In this document: positions 24,647 through 34,128 of the stretch, piece after piece
How positions within the stretch are numbered: the first letter of the stretch is position 1
How the letters are laid out: every line of letters begins with the position of its first letter
DNA from: JACVRM01 sp963839815
GTDB taxonomy: Bacteria; Actinomycetota; Thermoleophilia; Gaiellales; Gaiellaceae
Assembly (NCBI GenBank): GCA_963839815.1
Contig: CAWIWF010000008.1
Coordinates: forward strand, 310,001 to 374,000
Direction of reading: 5' to 3'
Length of the DNA: 64,000 bases
Notes under the pieces: generated by a model
The model's input: the letters and a program-made list of their open reading frames with translations, nothing else
What the model was told of the DNA's origin: nothing
Database searches by the model: none
Made by a program: the position numbers and the translations under genes

Positions 24647-25861
24647 GTGGCGAAGATCCTGCTCGGGGTCAGCGGCGGCATCGCCGCCTACAAGGCGTGC
24701 GAGCTGACGCGGCTGCTCGTCAAGGCCGGCCATGACGTGACGCCGCTGCTCACCCCTGCCGCCGAGCGCTTCGTCTCGGCCGAGACGCTGCGCGCGCTCG
24801 CGCGCACGCCGGCCGAGCGCGCCCTCGAGCCCTACCCGCACCTCGCGCGGGCCGACCTGCTCGTAATCGCGCCGGCGACCGCGAACACGCTCGCCAAACT
24901 CGCCCACGGGCACGCCGACAACCTCGTCACCGAGGCGGCGCTCGCCCACGCCGGCCCCGTCCTGGTGGCGCCCGCCATGAACACCCGCATGTGGGAGCAC
25001 CCGGCCACGCAGGCGAACGTCCGCCTGCTGCGCGAGCGCGGCGTGCACCTGGTCGGTCCCGACGACGGCGAGCTCGCCGAGGGCGAGTGGGGCGCCGGCC
25101 GTCTCGCCGAGCCAGGGGAGATCGCAGCCCGGTGCGCGGAACTCCTCGGCGCAAGTAACAGTCTGTTGCAAGCTGGCGCGGGCTCCGGCCCGCTCGCCGG
25201 CCGTCGCGTGCTCGTCAGCGCCGGCGGGACGCGCGAGCCGCTCGACGCCGTGCGCTTCCTCGGCAACCGCTCGTCCGGGCGCATGGGCGTCGCGCTCGCC
25301 GCCGAGGCCCGCCGCCGGGGGGCCGACGTGACGCTGCTCGCGGCCAACCTGGCCGTCCCCGCGCCCGCCGGCGTTGCCGTGGTCGAGACGCCGACCGCAG
25401 CCGACCTGGAGCGCGAGGCCCTGGCGCGCGCCGGCGAGGCCGACGTCGTCGTCATGGCGGCAGCGGTCGCCGACTACCGCCCGGCGGCGCCGCTCGAGAC
25501 CAAGCGCGCGAAGGACGGGACGACCTGGGAGGTACCGCTCGAGCCGACCACCGACGTCCTCCAGGCACTGGGAGACCGGCGGCCGAACGGGCAGGTTTTG
25601 GTCGGCTTCGCGGCGGAGACGGGTGAGGAGGGGCTGTCACGCGCGCGCGAGAAGCGAGAGCGGAAGCGAACGGACGTGATCGTCTACAACGATGTCGGAC
25701 GGGAGGACGTGGGCTTCGACAGCGAGGACAACGAGGTCGTGATCGTCGGAGCGGGGGAGCCGCGGCCCGTCGCGCGAGCGCCCAAGGCCATGATCGCGGC
25801 CGCCGTCCTCGACGAGGTCGAGCGGCTACTCGGGGAGCGGGATGGAACGCGCACCACATAG
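24647..25861 (+). CDS. coaBC: Bifunctional phosphopantothenoylcysteine decarboxylase/synthase
   Basis: A 404-aa CoA-biosynthesis enzyme. The CoaC half (about 1-180) is an FMN-dependent decarboxylase: LLGVSGGIAAYKACEL, the PASANT-like APATANTLAKLAHGHADNL and PAMNTRMWEHPATQ. The CoaB half (about 185-400) joins cysteine to 4'-phosphopantothenate: VLVSAGGTREPLDAVRFLGNRSSGRMG and AAVADYRPA. GTG 24647 is placed 6 nt after CACAAT. It overlaps the MoxR gene by 20 bases, so downstream genes are probably cotranscribed. Confidence 0.94.
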   Translation: MAKILLGVSGGIAAYKACELTRLLVKAGHDVTPLLTPAAERFVSAETLRALARTPAERALEPYPHLARADLLVIAPATANTLAKLAHGHADNLVTEAALAHAGPVLVAPAMNTRMWEHPATQANVRLLRERGVHLVGPDDGELAEGEWGAGRLAEPGEIAARCAELLGASNSLLQAGAGSGPLAGRRVLVSAGGTREPLDAVRFLGNRSSGRMGVALAAEARRRGADVTLLAANLAVPAPAGVAVVETPTAADLEREALARAGEADVVVMAAAVADYRPAAPLETKRAKDGTTWEVPLEPTTDVLQALGDRRPNGQVLVGFAAETGEEGLSRAREKRERKRTDVIVYNDVGREDVGFDSEDNEVVIVGAGEPRPVARAPKAMIAAAVLDEVERLLGERDGTRTT

Positions 25862-26819
25862 CGACACGGGCTTACAGGTCGCCCCGGCGACGTCCGCCGG
25901 CGTGCTCGACGAGGTCGCGGGCAACGTCGCGCGCGTCGTTCACGCCCCCGCCGAGACCCTGCGCCTGTCGGTGCTCTGCCTGATCAGCGAGGGGCACCTG
26001 ATCATCGAGGACTTCCCCGGCGTCGGCAAGACGATGCTCGCCAAGGCCCTTGCCCGCTCGATCGACTGCTCGTTCTCGCGCCTGCAGTTCACGCCCGACC
26101 TGCTGCCCTCCGACGTCACGGGCGTCAACGTCTTCGACCAGCGCTCGAACGAGTTCCAGTTCCGGGCCGGCCCCGTCTTCGCCAACCTGCTGCTGGTCGA
26201 CGAGATCAACCGCGCCTCGCCGAAGACGCAGGCGGCCCTGCTCGAGTGCATGCAGGAGGACCAGGTGACGGTGGACGGCGTCTCGTACGAGCTGCCGCGC
26301 CCCTTCATGGTCATGGCGACGCAGAACCCGATCGAGTACGAGGGCACCTACCCGCTGCCCGAGGCGCAGCTCGACCGCTTCACGATGCGCATCTCGATCG
26401 GCTACCCGGCGCTCGCCGACGAGGCCACGATGCTGCGCGAGCAGACCAGCGAGCCGCCGCTCGACTCCCTGCGCCCCGTCACGACCACCGCGGAGCTGCT
26501 CGCGGTGGCCGCCGACGCGAGGGCCATCTACGTCGAGGAGAGCCTCAACCGCTACGTGGTCGCGCTGCTCCGGCACACGCGCGCAGACGAGCGCGTCTAC
26601 CTGGGCGCGAGCCCGCGCGCCGGCGTGTCGCTGCTGCGCGTCGCCAAGGGCCGCGCGCTGAGCGAGGGACGCGACTTCGTCCAGCCCGAGGACGTCAAGG
26701 CGGTCGCGGTGCCGGTGCTCGCGCATCGCCTGATCGTGGCCCCCGAGGCCCGCGCCACCGGCCTCAGCGCCGAGGACGCGGTGCGCGACGCGCTCGAGAA
26801 GACCCCGGTTCCCGTCTAG
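25842..26819 (+). CDS. MoxR-family AAA+ ATPase
   Basis: A 325-aa MoxR-type AAA+ ATPase with Walker A DFPGVGKTMLAKALA, Walker B LLLVDEINRASPKTQ, sensor 1 MATQNPIEYEGTYPLPEAQLDRF and a sensor 2/lid region near GASPRAGVSLLRVAKGRAL. MoxR ATPases act as chaperones that insert cofactors or remodel complexes, usually with DUF58 partners; here DUF58 and a membrane transglutaminase gene follow. The start at ATG 25842 overlaps the end of coaBC. Confidence 0.92.
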   Translation: MERAPHSDTGLQVAPATSAGVLDEVAGNVARVVHAPAETLRLSVLCLISEGHLIIEDFPGVGKTMLAKALARSIDCSFSRLQFTPDLLPSDVTGVNVFDQRSNEFQFRAGPVFANLLLVDEINRASPKTQAALLECMQEDQVTVDGVSYELPRPFMVMATQNPIEYEGTYPLPEAQLDRFTMRISIGYPALADEATMLREQTSEPPLDSLRPVTTTAELLAVAADARAIYVEESLNRYVVALLRHTRADERVYLGASPRAGVSLLRVAKGRALSEGRDFVQPEDVKAVAVPVLAHRLIVAPEARATGLSAEDAVRDALEKTPVPV

Positions 26820-26864
26820 CGGGGTGGAGAGCCGGACGCACGCCGGTCGGCAGGGACGGGCCCG

Positions 26865-28077
26865 GTGACCGGCCGCGGCCGCGCGGCGCTCCTGCTCGGG
26901 GTGGGCCTCTATCTCGCCGCCTGGCTGCTCGGCGCACGGCCCCTCTATCCCGTGGCGCTCGGCCTGCTCGGCGCCCCGCTCGTCGCCTCCATGTGGGTCC
27001 GGCTGGCGGCGCGGCCGCTGCGGATCGAGCGTCATCACGCGCGCGCCCATCACCTCGAGGGCGACGATCTCGAGATCGACGTCGACGCCGCGCTCTCCCC
27101 GGGGCTTCGCCCGGTCGGGCTGCGGCTCAACGACCGGCTCGGCAGCCTCGGGCGCAAGGAGGTCGCGCTCGAGGTCGAGGGGCGACGGGCGTGGGGGAGG
27201 TACACGCTGCACCGTGTCCCCCGCGGGCGCTACGCCCTCGACCAGGCGACCGTGACGCTCGAGGACCCGTTCGGGCTGGCGCGGGTCGAGGCGCCGGTTC
27301 CCTCCGCCGGGGCGCTGCTCGTCTACCCGCGGCTGGAGGAGCTCGACGGTCTCTTCTCGGAGACGGGGCGCACCGGCCAGCAGGGCCGGCGGCTGCTCGT
27401 GCGCCGGCCGACCGGGATGGAGCTGCATGCGGTGCGCGAGCACGAGGAGGGCGAGTCGCTGCGGCGGGTCCACTGGCCCTCGACCGCGAAACGCTCGCGC
27501 TTGATGGTGAAGGATCTCGAGGACGCTCCGCGCGACGAGCTCGCGGTGGTGCTCGACGCGCAGGCCGGTGTCTCGGCCGGCGAGCCGCCCGACTCCAGCT
27601 TCGACGCCCAGGTGCGCGCGGCGGGCTCGATCGTCCAGTCGCTCGCGCGCAGCGGACGGCGGTCGCTGCTCGCGATCCACGCCGCGACGCCCGCCGTGCT
27701 GCGCGTCGCCTCCTACGACGGCGACTGGCCGGTGGCCTACGACGCGCTCGCGGCGGCGGAGCCGACGGCGGTGACGCCGCTGACGACGCTGCTCGGCGCG
27801 GAGGGCGGGCCGGTCGCGCGCGCGGCCGAGCTCGTCGTCGTGAGCTCGCTGCTGCCGCCCGCGACCGTCGACTCGCTCGCGCGCCGCGCCGCCGCGGGCC
27901 GCCGCACGTCGCTCGTGCTGGTCGACGCCTCGACCTTCGCCGGCAAGGAGCGCGAGCCGCGTGCCGACCTGCTGCGGCTGGCGGCCGCCGGGGTGGCTGT
28001 GGCCCGCGTGAGCCGCGGCGACGATCTCGCCGCCGTGCTCGGCGGTCACCTCGACACGCGAGTCGGCGCATGGCTAG
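26865..28077 (+). CDS. DUF58 membrane-anchored protein (probable frame change near its 3' end)
   Basis: An approximately 403-aa DUF58 protein: two N-terminal hydrophobic segments (AALLLGVGLYLAAWLLGA; YPVALGLLGAPLVASMWV), a beta-rich middle part and the DUF58 signature EGESLRRVHWPSTAKRSRLMVKD (about 200-222) leading into a vWA-like domain. It normally partners with MoxR. The uninterrupted frame runs on to 28433, but beyond about residue 400 it becomes Arg/Ser/Cys-rich noise overlapping the next gene. Skipping one base within about 28045-28070 would end the gene at TAG 28077, just inside the next ATG, at the normal DUF58 length. That correction is inferred, not proven. Confidence 0.8.
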
Positions 28078-30311
28078 GACGGCGCTCGTCTGGTCTGTTC
28101 CCGCGCTCGTCGTGGCCGGCATGTGGTTGCGCCTCGAGCAGCCGCGGGGCACGGGCGGCACCGTCGCGCTCATGCTCCTCCTCAGCCTGCTGCCGGCGCT
28201 CCTCCCACACCGGGCCTTGCGGCTCGGAGCAGCGCTGCCGGCGACGCTGCTCGCGGGCGCCCTGGCCTTCGACCTGCGCGTGCGCGACCTGCTTCCGGTC
28301 GCCGAGCCGCTTCGTGCGCGCGTCTCGGCCGGCGTGCGCGAGTTCTACGCCGTCGGGCTGCCGTTCGCGCCCGAGCGGCACCCCGACATGGCGGGGCTCG
28401 TCGCCTTCGCCGTCTTCTGCTTCGCGCTCCTGATTGCGCTCGCCGTCGCCGAGCGCCGCCCGCTGCCCGCCGCGGCGGCGCTCGCCGGTGGCGCCGGCTG
28501 GCCCGCCACGCTGCTCGCCGGCGGGGGCGAGCTCACGCGCGGCGCTCTCATCCTGGCCGGCGTGCTCGTGCTGCTGGCGGGACTGCGCGGGCCGGGCCGG
28601 GCGCTGCGGCCTGCCCTGCTCGCCGGCACGGCGCTCGTGCTCGCCGCAGCAGCCGCGTCGACCTCGACCAGCGTCGCTCGCGGCGGCCTGCTCGACTGGC
28701 AGGAGTGGAACCCGTACGAGCGCGGCAAGAGGGTCAGCGTCGACTACGTCTGGACCGGCAACTACGCCGGCATCCGCTTCCCCGACGAGGCGACGACGGT
28801 CTTCGAGGTTCAGGCACCTCGCTTCCCCCGCTACTGGCGCTCGACCACGCTCGACGCGTTCGTCGACGACCGCTGGGACGAGGACCTGCAGCAGACCTTC
28901 CCCGTGCGCAACGGCACGCGCGACGAGCTCCTGCTGGACGGCATGCTCGGTGAGGCGGCCCAGAACCGGGCGGAATGGCTGCGCCAGCGGGTCACGGTGG
29001 GCGCGCTCCGGGACGAGCACCTCCCGGCCGCCTCCGTCCCGGTCATCTACGACACGCGCGAGATCGACGACGTCGTCTACGCCACGGGCGGGCTCGCGCT
29101 CACCTCCGGGCTCTCGCGCGGCGACACGTACACCGTGTGGAGCCACGCGCCCACGCCCGCGCCCGGCGACGCTCGCCCGGCTGCCCGCCGACTACCCGAT
29201 CGAGCTCGAGACCGAGACCGCCTCGTTCTCGGTGTGGCCGGGCCGGGCGGTCCCGCCTTTCGGCACGGAGGGGCGCGAGGAGGTCGTCGAGAACGTGCTG
29301 GAGTCGCCGGAGCTCGAGCGCGTACGCGCCGCTCTACCGGACGGCCCAGAGCGTGGTTGGCGACGCCCGGACGCCGTACGCGGCCGCGGTCGGGCCTCGA
29401 GACGTGGTTTCGCCGCGTGGGCGGGTTCGCCTACGAGGAGCAGCCCGGCGTCGTCCGCGGGCAAGCCCCCGCTCGTCGGCTTCGTGATCGACAAGCGGGC
29501 CGGCTACTGCCAGCACTACGCAGGCGCGATGGCGCTGATGCTGCGCTACCTCGGCGTGCCCGCACGGGTGGCGGCCGGGTTCACGAGCGGCTCGTACAAG
29601 CGCGACACGGGCCGCTGGGTCGTTACGGACCTGAACGCCCACGCGTGGGTCGAGGTCTGGTTCCCGCGCTTCGGCTGGCTGCCGTTCGACCCGACGCCGG
29701 GACGTGGGACGTTCGACGCCGCCTACTCGAACGCGTCCCCCAGCTTCGACGCCGGCGGCGCCGCGTCGGCGCTCGTCGGTACGGGCGCGCTCGGGCTGTC
29801 CGCGCTCGAGCGGCTGCGGCGCGAGCAGGAGGGCCGAAACGCCGGCGGGGGCGGTGCGGTCACGCTCCCGGTTGCGGGCGAAGATGGGCGCGGGGCACCG
29901 GGTCTCGTGCCACTGCTGCTGCTCGGCGCGCTGGCGCTGGTCGTCCTCGCTGCGACCGCCAAGGCGGCCCGGCGGCGCCTTCGCTACCTGACGACGGATC
30001 CGCGCCGAATTGCGACCGCCTGCCGGCGCGAGGTGGCGGAGCTCGTGGCCGACCAGCAGGTGGACGTCCCGGCCGCGGCGACGGTCAGCGAGCTGGCGGC
30101 GCTGATTCACGAGTCGCTCGGCCTCGATCCGCGCGGGTTCGTCAGCGCCACATCGACGGCCCGGTACGGACCGCCCGCCGGCGCGCCCGCCGCCGCCGAG
30201 CGCGCACGCCGCGAGGTGCGGGGCCTGCGCCGCGCGCTTCGCCGCCAGCTGACAGTGCGCGAGCGGATTCGCGGCGTCCTGTCGCTCCGCTCGCTCCGCC
30301 TGCCCGCCTGA
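28070..30311 (+). CDS. TgpA-like membrane transglutaminase, with four +1 frame changes
   Basis: A multi-domain membrane protein of about 745 aa when joined: several N-terminal membrane helices (about 1-190), an extracytoplasmic beta-rich part, a transglutaminase-core domain with the catalytic Cys in RAGYCQHYAGAMALMLRYLGVPARVAAGF, His in DLNAHAWVEVWF and Asp in WLPFDPTPG, another membrane helix (LVPLLLLGALALVVLA) and a C-terminal DUF4129-like segment. Coherent sequence passes through three frames, changing near 29165, 29322, 29395 and 29462; each change is repaired by dropping one base. Domain order is intact, so sequence error is the first suspicion; a decaying gene is the alternative. ATG 28070. 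Forms an operon with moxR and DUF58. Confidence 0.8.
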
Positions 30312-30313
30312 CC

Positions 30314-31042
30314 ATGGACGCGGTCGTCATGGCCGCCGGGCAGGGCTCCCGGCTACGGCCGCTCACGGAGCGCTGGGCGAAGCCCGTCCTGCCCATCGAC
30401 GGGAGGGCCGTGCTGGCGACGCTCCTGCACGAGCTCGCTGCGGCCGGGGTCGCCCGGGTCTGGCTCGTGAGCGGCCACCTCGCCCATCAGGTCGAGGCAC
30501 TTGCAGGGGACGGATCGGCCTGGCAGCTCGACGTGCAGCACGTGCGGCAGCCCCGGCCCGACGGCTCGGCCGACGCCGTCTCCCGGGCGGTCGCTGCCGG
30601 CGTCCGGGCACCGTTTCTCGTCGCCGCGGCCGACACCGTCTTCGCACCCGGCACCGTCGCCCGGGTGCTGCAGGGGCTCGCCGGTCAGTCGGGCGCGATC
30701 GCCGTTCGCCGCCAGCCCGGACGTCCAGCCGCTACCCGCATCCGCGTCGAGAGCGGACTGGTGGTCAGAGTCAGCGATCCGGAGGCCGCAGACGGGCTGA
30801 CAGCTGCGCCGCTGCTCGTCGCGGGCCCGCCGGTCGCACGCGAGCTGCCGGCCGTGTGTCGCAAGCCCTACCGCCCGCCCTACGAGCTCGCGGAGGCGTT
30901 CCAGCGCGCGATCGACGCAGGGGAGCCGGTTGCTGCCGTCGAGATCGGGGCAACACGGGACTTGACCGATCCGCTTGACTTGGTGCGGGAGAACTTTCCG
31001 TATCTCCGGGGGCTGAAAGGCAGCGATGTCCGAGACGTATGA
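30314..31042 (+). CDS. Sugar-nucleotide/nucleotidyltransferase-type NTP transferase
   Basis: A 242-aa protein with the nucleotidyltransferase fold: MAAGQGSRLRPLTERWAKPVLPIDGRAVL at the N-terminus is the NTP-binding signature, and VAAADTVF and a later GATRDLTDPLDLVREN fit a sugar-1-phosphate nucleotidyltransferase. Short length suggests no C-terminal acyltransferase domain. The sugar and nucleotide cannot be decided. ATG 30314 is two bases after the preceding stop; its end overlaps the TPR gene by 17 bases. Confidence 0.72.
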   Translation: MDAVVMAAGQGSRLRPLTERWAKPVLPIDGRAVLATLLHELAAAGVARVWLVSGHLAHQVEALAGDGSAWQLDVQHVRQPRPDGSADAVSRAVAAGVRAPFLVAAADTVFAPGTVARVLQGLAGQSGAIAVRRQPGRPAATRIRVESGLVVRVSDPEAADGLTAAPLLVAGPPVARELPAVCRKPYRPPYELAEAFQRAIDAGEPVAAVEIGATRDLTDPLDLVRENFPYLRGLKGSDVRDV

Positions 31043-31379
31043 CCTGTTTCAACTCGGGCGCCGGCATCTCCGCAAGGGCATGGCGGCGCAGGCGACCGTG
31101 CCGCTCGAGAAGGCAAAGCGGCGCGAGCCGGACAAGGCCTCGATCCGCGAGGCGCTCGGCATCGCCTACTTCCGCATTCAGCGCTACCGGGAGGCAGAGG
31201 CGGAGTTTCGCGCCGTGCTCGAGATCTCGCCGGCGGACGACTACGCCCACTACGCCCTCGGCCGCTGCCTGGAGAAGCAGGGCAGGGCCGCCGAGGCCAA
31301 CGGGCACTACAAGCTCGCAAGCCGCATGCGCCCCGAGAGCGAGGACTACTCCTCGCGCGTCAAGGACCTGGGCGACTAG
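31026..31379 (+). CDS. Small TPR protein
   Basis: A 117-aa helical protein of about three tetratricopeptide repeats, for example ASIREALGIAYFRIQRYREAEAEFRAVLEISPADD followed by YAHYALGRCLEKQGRAAEANGHYKLASRMRPES. Such proteins mediate protein-protein contacts. No enzyme motif is present. It overlaps the nucleotidyltransferase gene and is followed by dtd on its own promoter. Confidence 0.75.
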   Translation: MSETYDLFQLGRRHLRKGMAAQATVPLEKAKRREPDKASIREALGIAYFRIQRYREAEAEFRAVLEISPADDYAHYALGRCLEKQGRAAEANGHYKLASRMRPESEDYSSRVKDLGD

Positions 31380-31398
31380 AGCCGTCAGGCCCGGCACC

Positions 31399-31404
31399 TA
31401 CCGT
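31399..31404 (+). promoter_or_regulatory. -10 hexamer 6 nt upstream of dtd (leaderless)
   Basis: TACCGT ends exactly 6 nt before the dtd ATG at 31411, predicting a transcript that begins at the start codon. Confidence 0.5.
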
Positions 31405-31410
31405 GGGGTG

Positions 31411-31848
31411 ATGCGGGCGGTCGTGCAGCGCGTCTCGCGCGCGCGGGTCGTGGTCGACAGCGAGACGGTCGGCCAGATCGGGGCGGGCCTCGTCGTCTTG
31501 CTGGGCGTGGCGGCGGCGGACGGGGAGGAGCAGGCGGACCGGCTGGCGGAGCGGGTGGCGCGGCTGCGGATCTTCGCTGACGAGGACGGACGCTTCGACC
31601 GCAGCGTGCTCGACGCGGCCGGGGGCGTGCTCGCGATCAGCCAGTTCACGCTGATCGCCGACACGCGTAAGGGCAACCGTCCGAGCTTCAGCGAGGCGGC
31701 CAGGCCGGAAGCCGCCGAGCCGCTCTACGCGAGGTTCGTCGCCGCGCTCGGCTCGCTCGGCGTTCCGGTCGAGCAGGGGGTCTTCGGCGCTCGCATGGCT
31801 GTGGAGCTCGTCAACGACGGGCCCGTCACGATCGTCCTCGACGCCTAG
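31411..31848 (+). CDS. dtd: D-aminoacyl-tRNA deacylase
   Basis: A 145-aa enzyme that hydrolyses D-aminoacyl-tRNA (and glycyl-tRNA-Ala) as a proofreading step. It has the two conserved motifs: SQFTLIADTRKGNRPSF (the SQFTL motif) and NDGPVTIVLDA (the NGPVT-type motif, here with Asp before Gly). Length is normal. The ATG at 31411 is fixed by a TACCGT hexamer at 6 nt. Confidence 0.94.
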   Translation: MRAVVQRVSRARVVVDSETVGQIGAGLVVLLGVAAADGEEQADRLAERVARLRIFADEDGRFDRSVLDAAGGVLAISQFTLIADTRKGNRPSFSEAARPEAAEPLYARFVAALGSLGVPVEQGVFGARMAVELVNDGPVTIVLDA

Positions 31849-31913
31849 GGTCGGCGAGGCCCCGAGCGGGGCGCCCGGGGGCATGGCGCGGCGCCGGAGG
31901 GGCGTGGCGGCGG

Positions 31914-31922
31914 TGCTATCAT
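31914..31922 (+). promoter_or_regulatory. Extended -10 promoter of the rimP-nusA-infB operon
   Basis: TGCTATCAT is an extended -10 (TGN plus TATCAT, 5 of 6 to consensus). The predicted start is about 31929, giving a 60-nt leader to the rimP ATG. No clear -35, as usual for extended -10 promoters. Confidence 0.6.
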
Positions 31923-31957
31923 GGCCGTCACCACATTTCACCGGCTGTTTGGGAAAT

Positions 31958-31981
31958 GGGCGCGCTGCGCCCCTTTTTTTT
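31958..31981 (+). terminator. Intrinsic terminator in the rimP leader (attenuator candidate)
   Basis: A GC-only stem GGGCGC/GCGCCC with loop GCT is followed by one C and eight T residues (31974-31981). It is the only clear T-tract terminator in the window. It lies downstream of the extended -10 and only 8 nt before the rimP ATG, so it must be read through for rimP-nusA-infB expression; it would also stop any dtd read-through. Confidence 0.85.
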
Positions 31982-31988
31982 GAGAACG

Positions 31989-32431
31989 ATGGATATCCAC
32001 ACGCAGGAACGAGTTCTCCTCGCCGAGATCGCGCCCCAGATCGTGCGCGACGTCCCCGGCGTGGAGGTGCTGGCGGTCGAGCTCTCCGGGCCCGAGGCGT
32101 TCAGCGTCTACGTCGACCATCCGGACGGCGTCGACCTGGGCCTCTGCGAGCGCGTCACGGCCGTGCTCCGCCCCTATCTCGAGCGCTACACCGTGGAGGT
32201 TTCGTCACCTGGCACTGCACGGCCGGTTCGGACCCCCGAGCACTTCCGCAGCGCCGTCGGGCGCCGGGTCGCGCTCCGAACCTCAGCCGAGGTGAACGGC
32301 CGCCGCCGTATCCGCGGCCAGGTGGTCGCGGCCGGCGACGACGCGGTCACCGTGTCGACCGGCGACGATGCAGTCGACGTCCCGTACGAGGCAATCGTGC
32401 GCGGCAATCTGATCGCAGAAGAGGTGAGACC

Positions 32432-32435
<4 letters not shown>
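31989..32435 (+). CDS. rimP: Ribosome maturation factor RimP
   Basis: A 148-aa RimP: an N-terminal alpha/beta domain (ERVLLAEIAPQIVRDVPGVEVLAVELSGPEAFSVYVD) with the conserved motif ERYTVEVSSPGTARPV and a C-terminal SH3-like domain (RIRGQVVAAGDDAVTVSTGDDAVDVPYEAIVRGNLI). It assists 30S assembly. ATG 31989 is preferred over ATG 31956, whose first codons would lie inside the terminator hairpin. Its stop overlaps the nusA start (ATGA). Confidence 0.93.
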
Positions 32436-33885
<1,450 letters not shown>

Positions 33886-33889
<4 letters not shown>

Positions 33890-34125
33890 CGCCGACACGC
33901 ACGTGCACCGGCTGCGGCCGGCGGGCACCCCAGGCCGAGCTCCTCCGCTTCGTCGCCGACGACGGGGTGCTGGTGCCGGGGGATGGCCGCCCGGGGCGCG
34001 GCGTGTACACCTGCAGGCGGCTCGTGTGCTTCGAACGCGCACGCGAGCGCCGGGCGTTTGCCCGCAGCCTGCGCCGTACCGTGCGCGTCGAACCGGAGCT
34101 CGCCCGGCTCTACACTGGATCCTGA
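33886..34125 (+). CDS. rnpM: RNase P modulator RnpM (YlxR/DUF448)
   Basis: A 79-aa YlxR-family protein: PTRTCTGCGRRAPQAELLRFV at the N-terminus with the family's Cys-x2-Cys, followed by GRPGRGVYTCRRLVCFERARERRAFARSLRR. Members bind RNA; in Bacillus the protein modulates RNase P. It lies between nusA and infB as in most Gram-positive genomes, overlapping nusA by GTGA and ending 3 bases before infB. Confidence 0.92.
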
Positions 34126-34128
34126 CCC

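Noticed and set aside
26246..31042. One 1598-codon plus-strand frame
   Set aside because: It is an accidental fusion of off-frame MoxR/DUF58 reading, part of the transglutaminase gene and the nucleotidyltransferase gene; only the last two parts contain real protein sequence.
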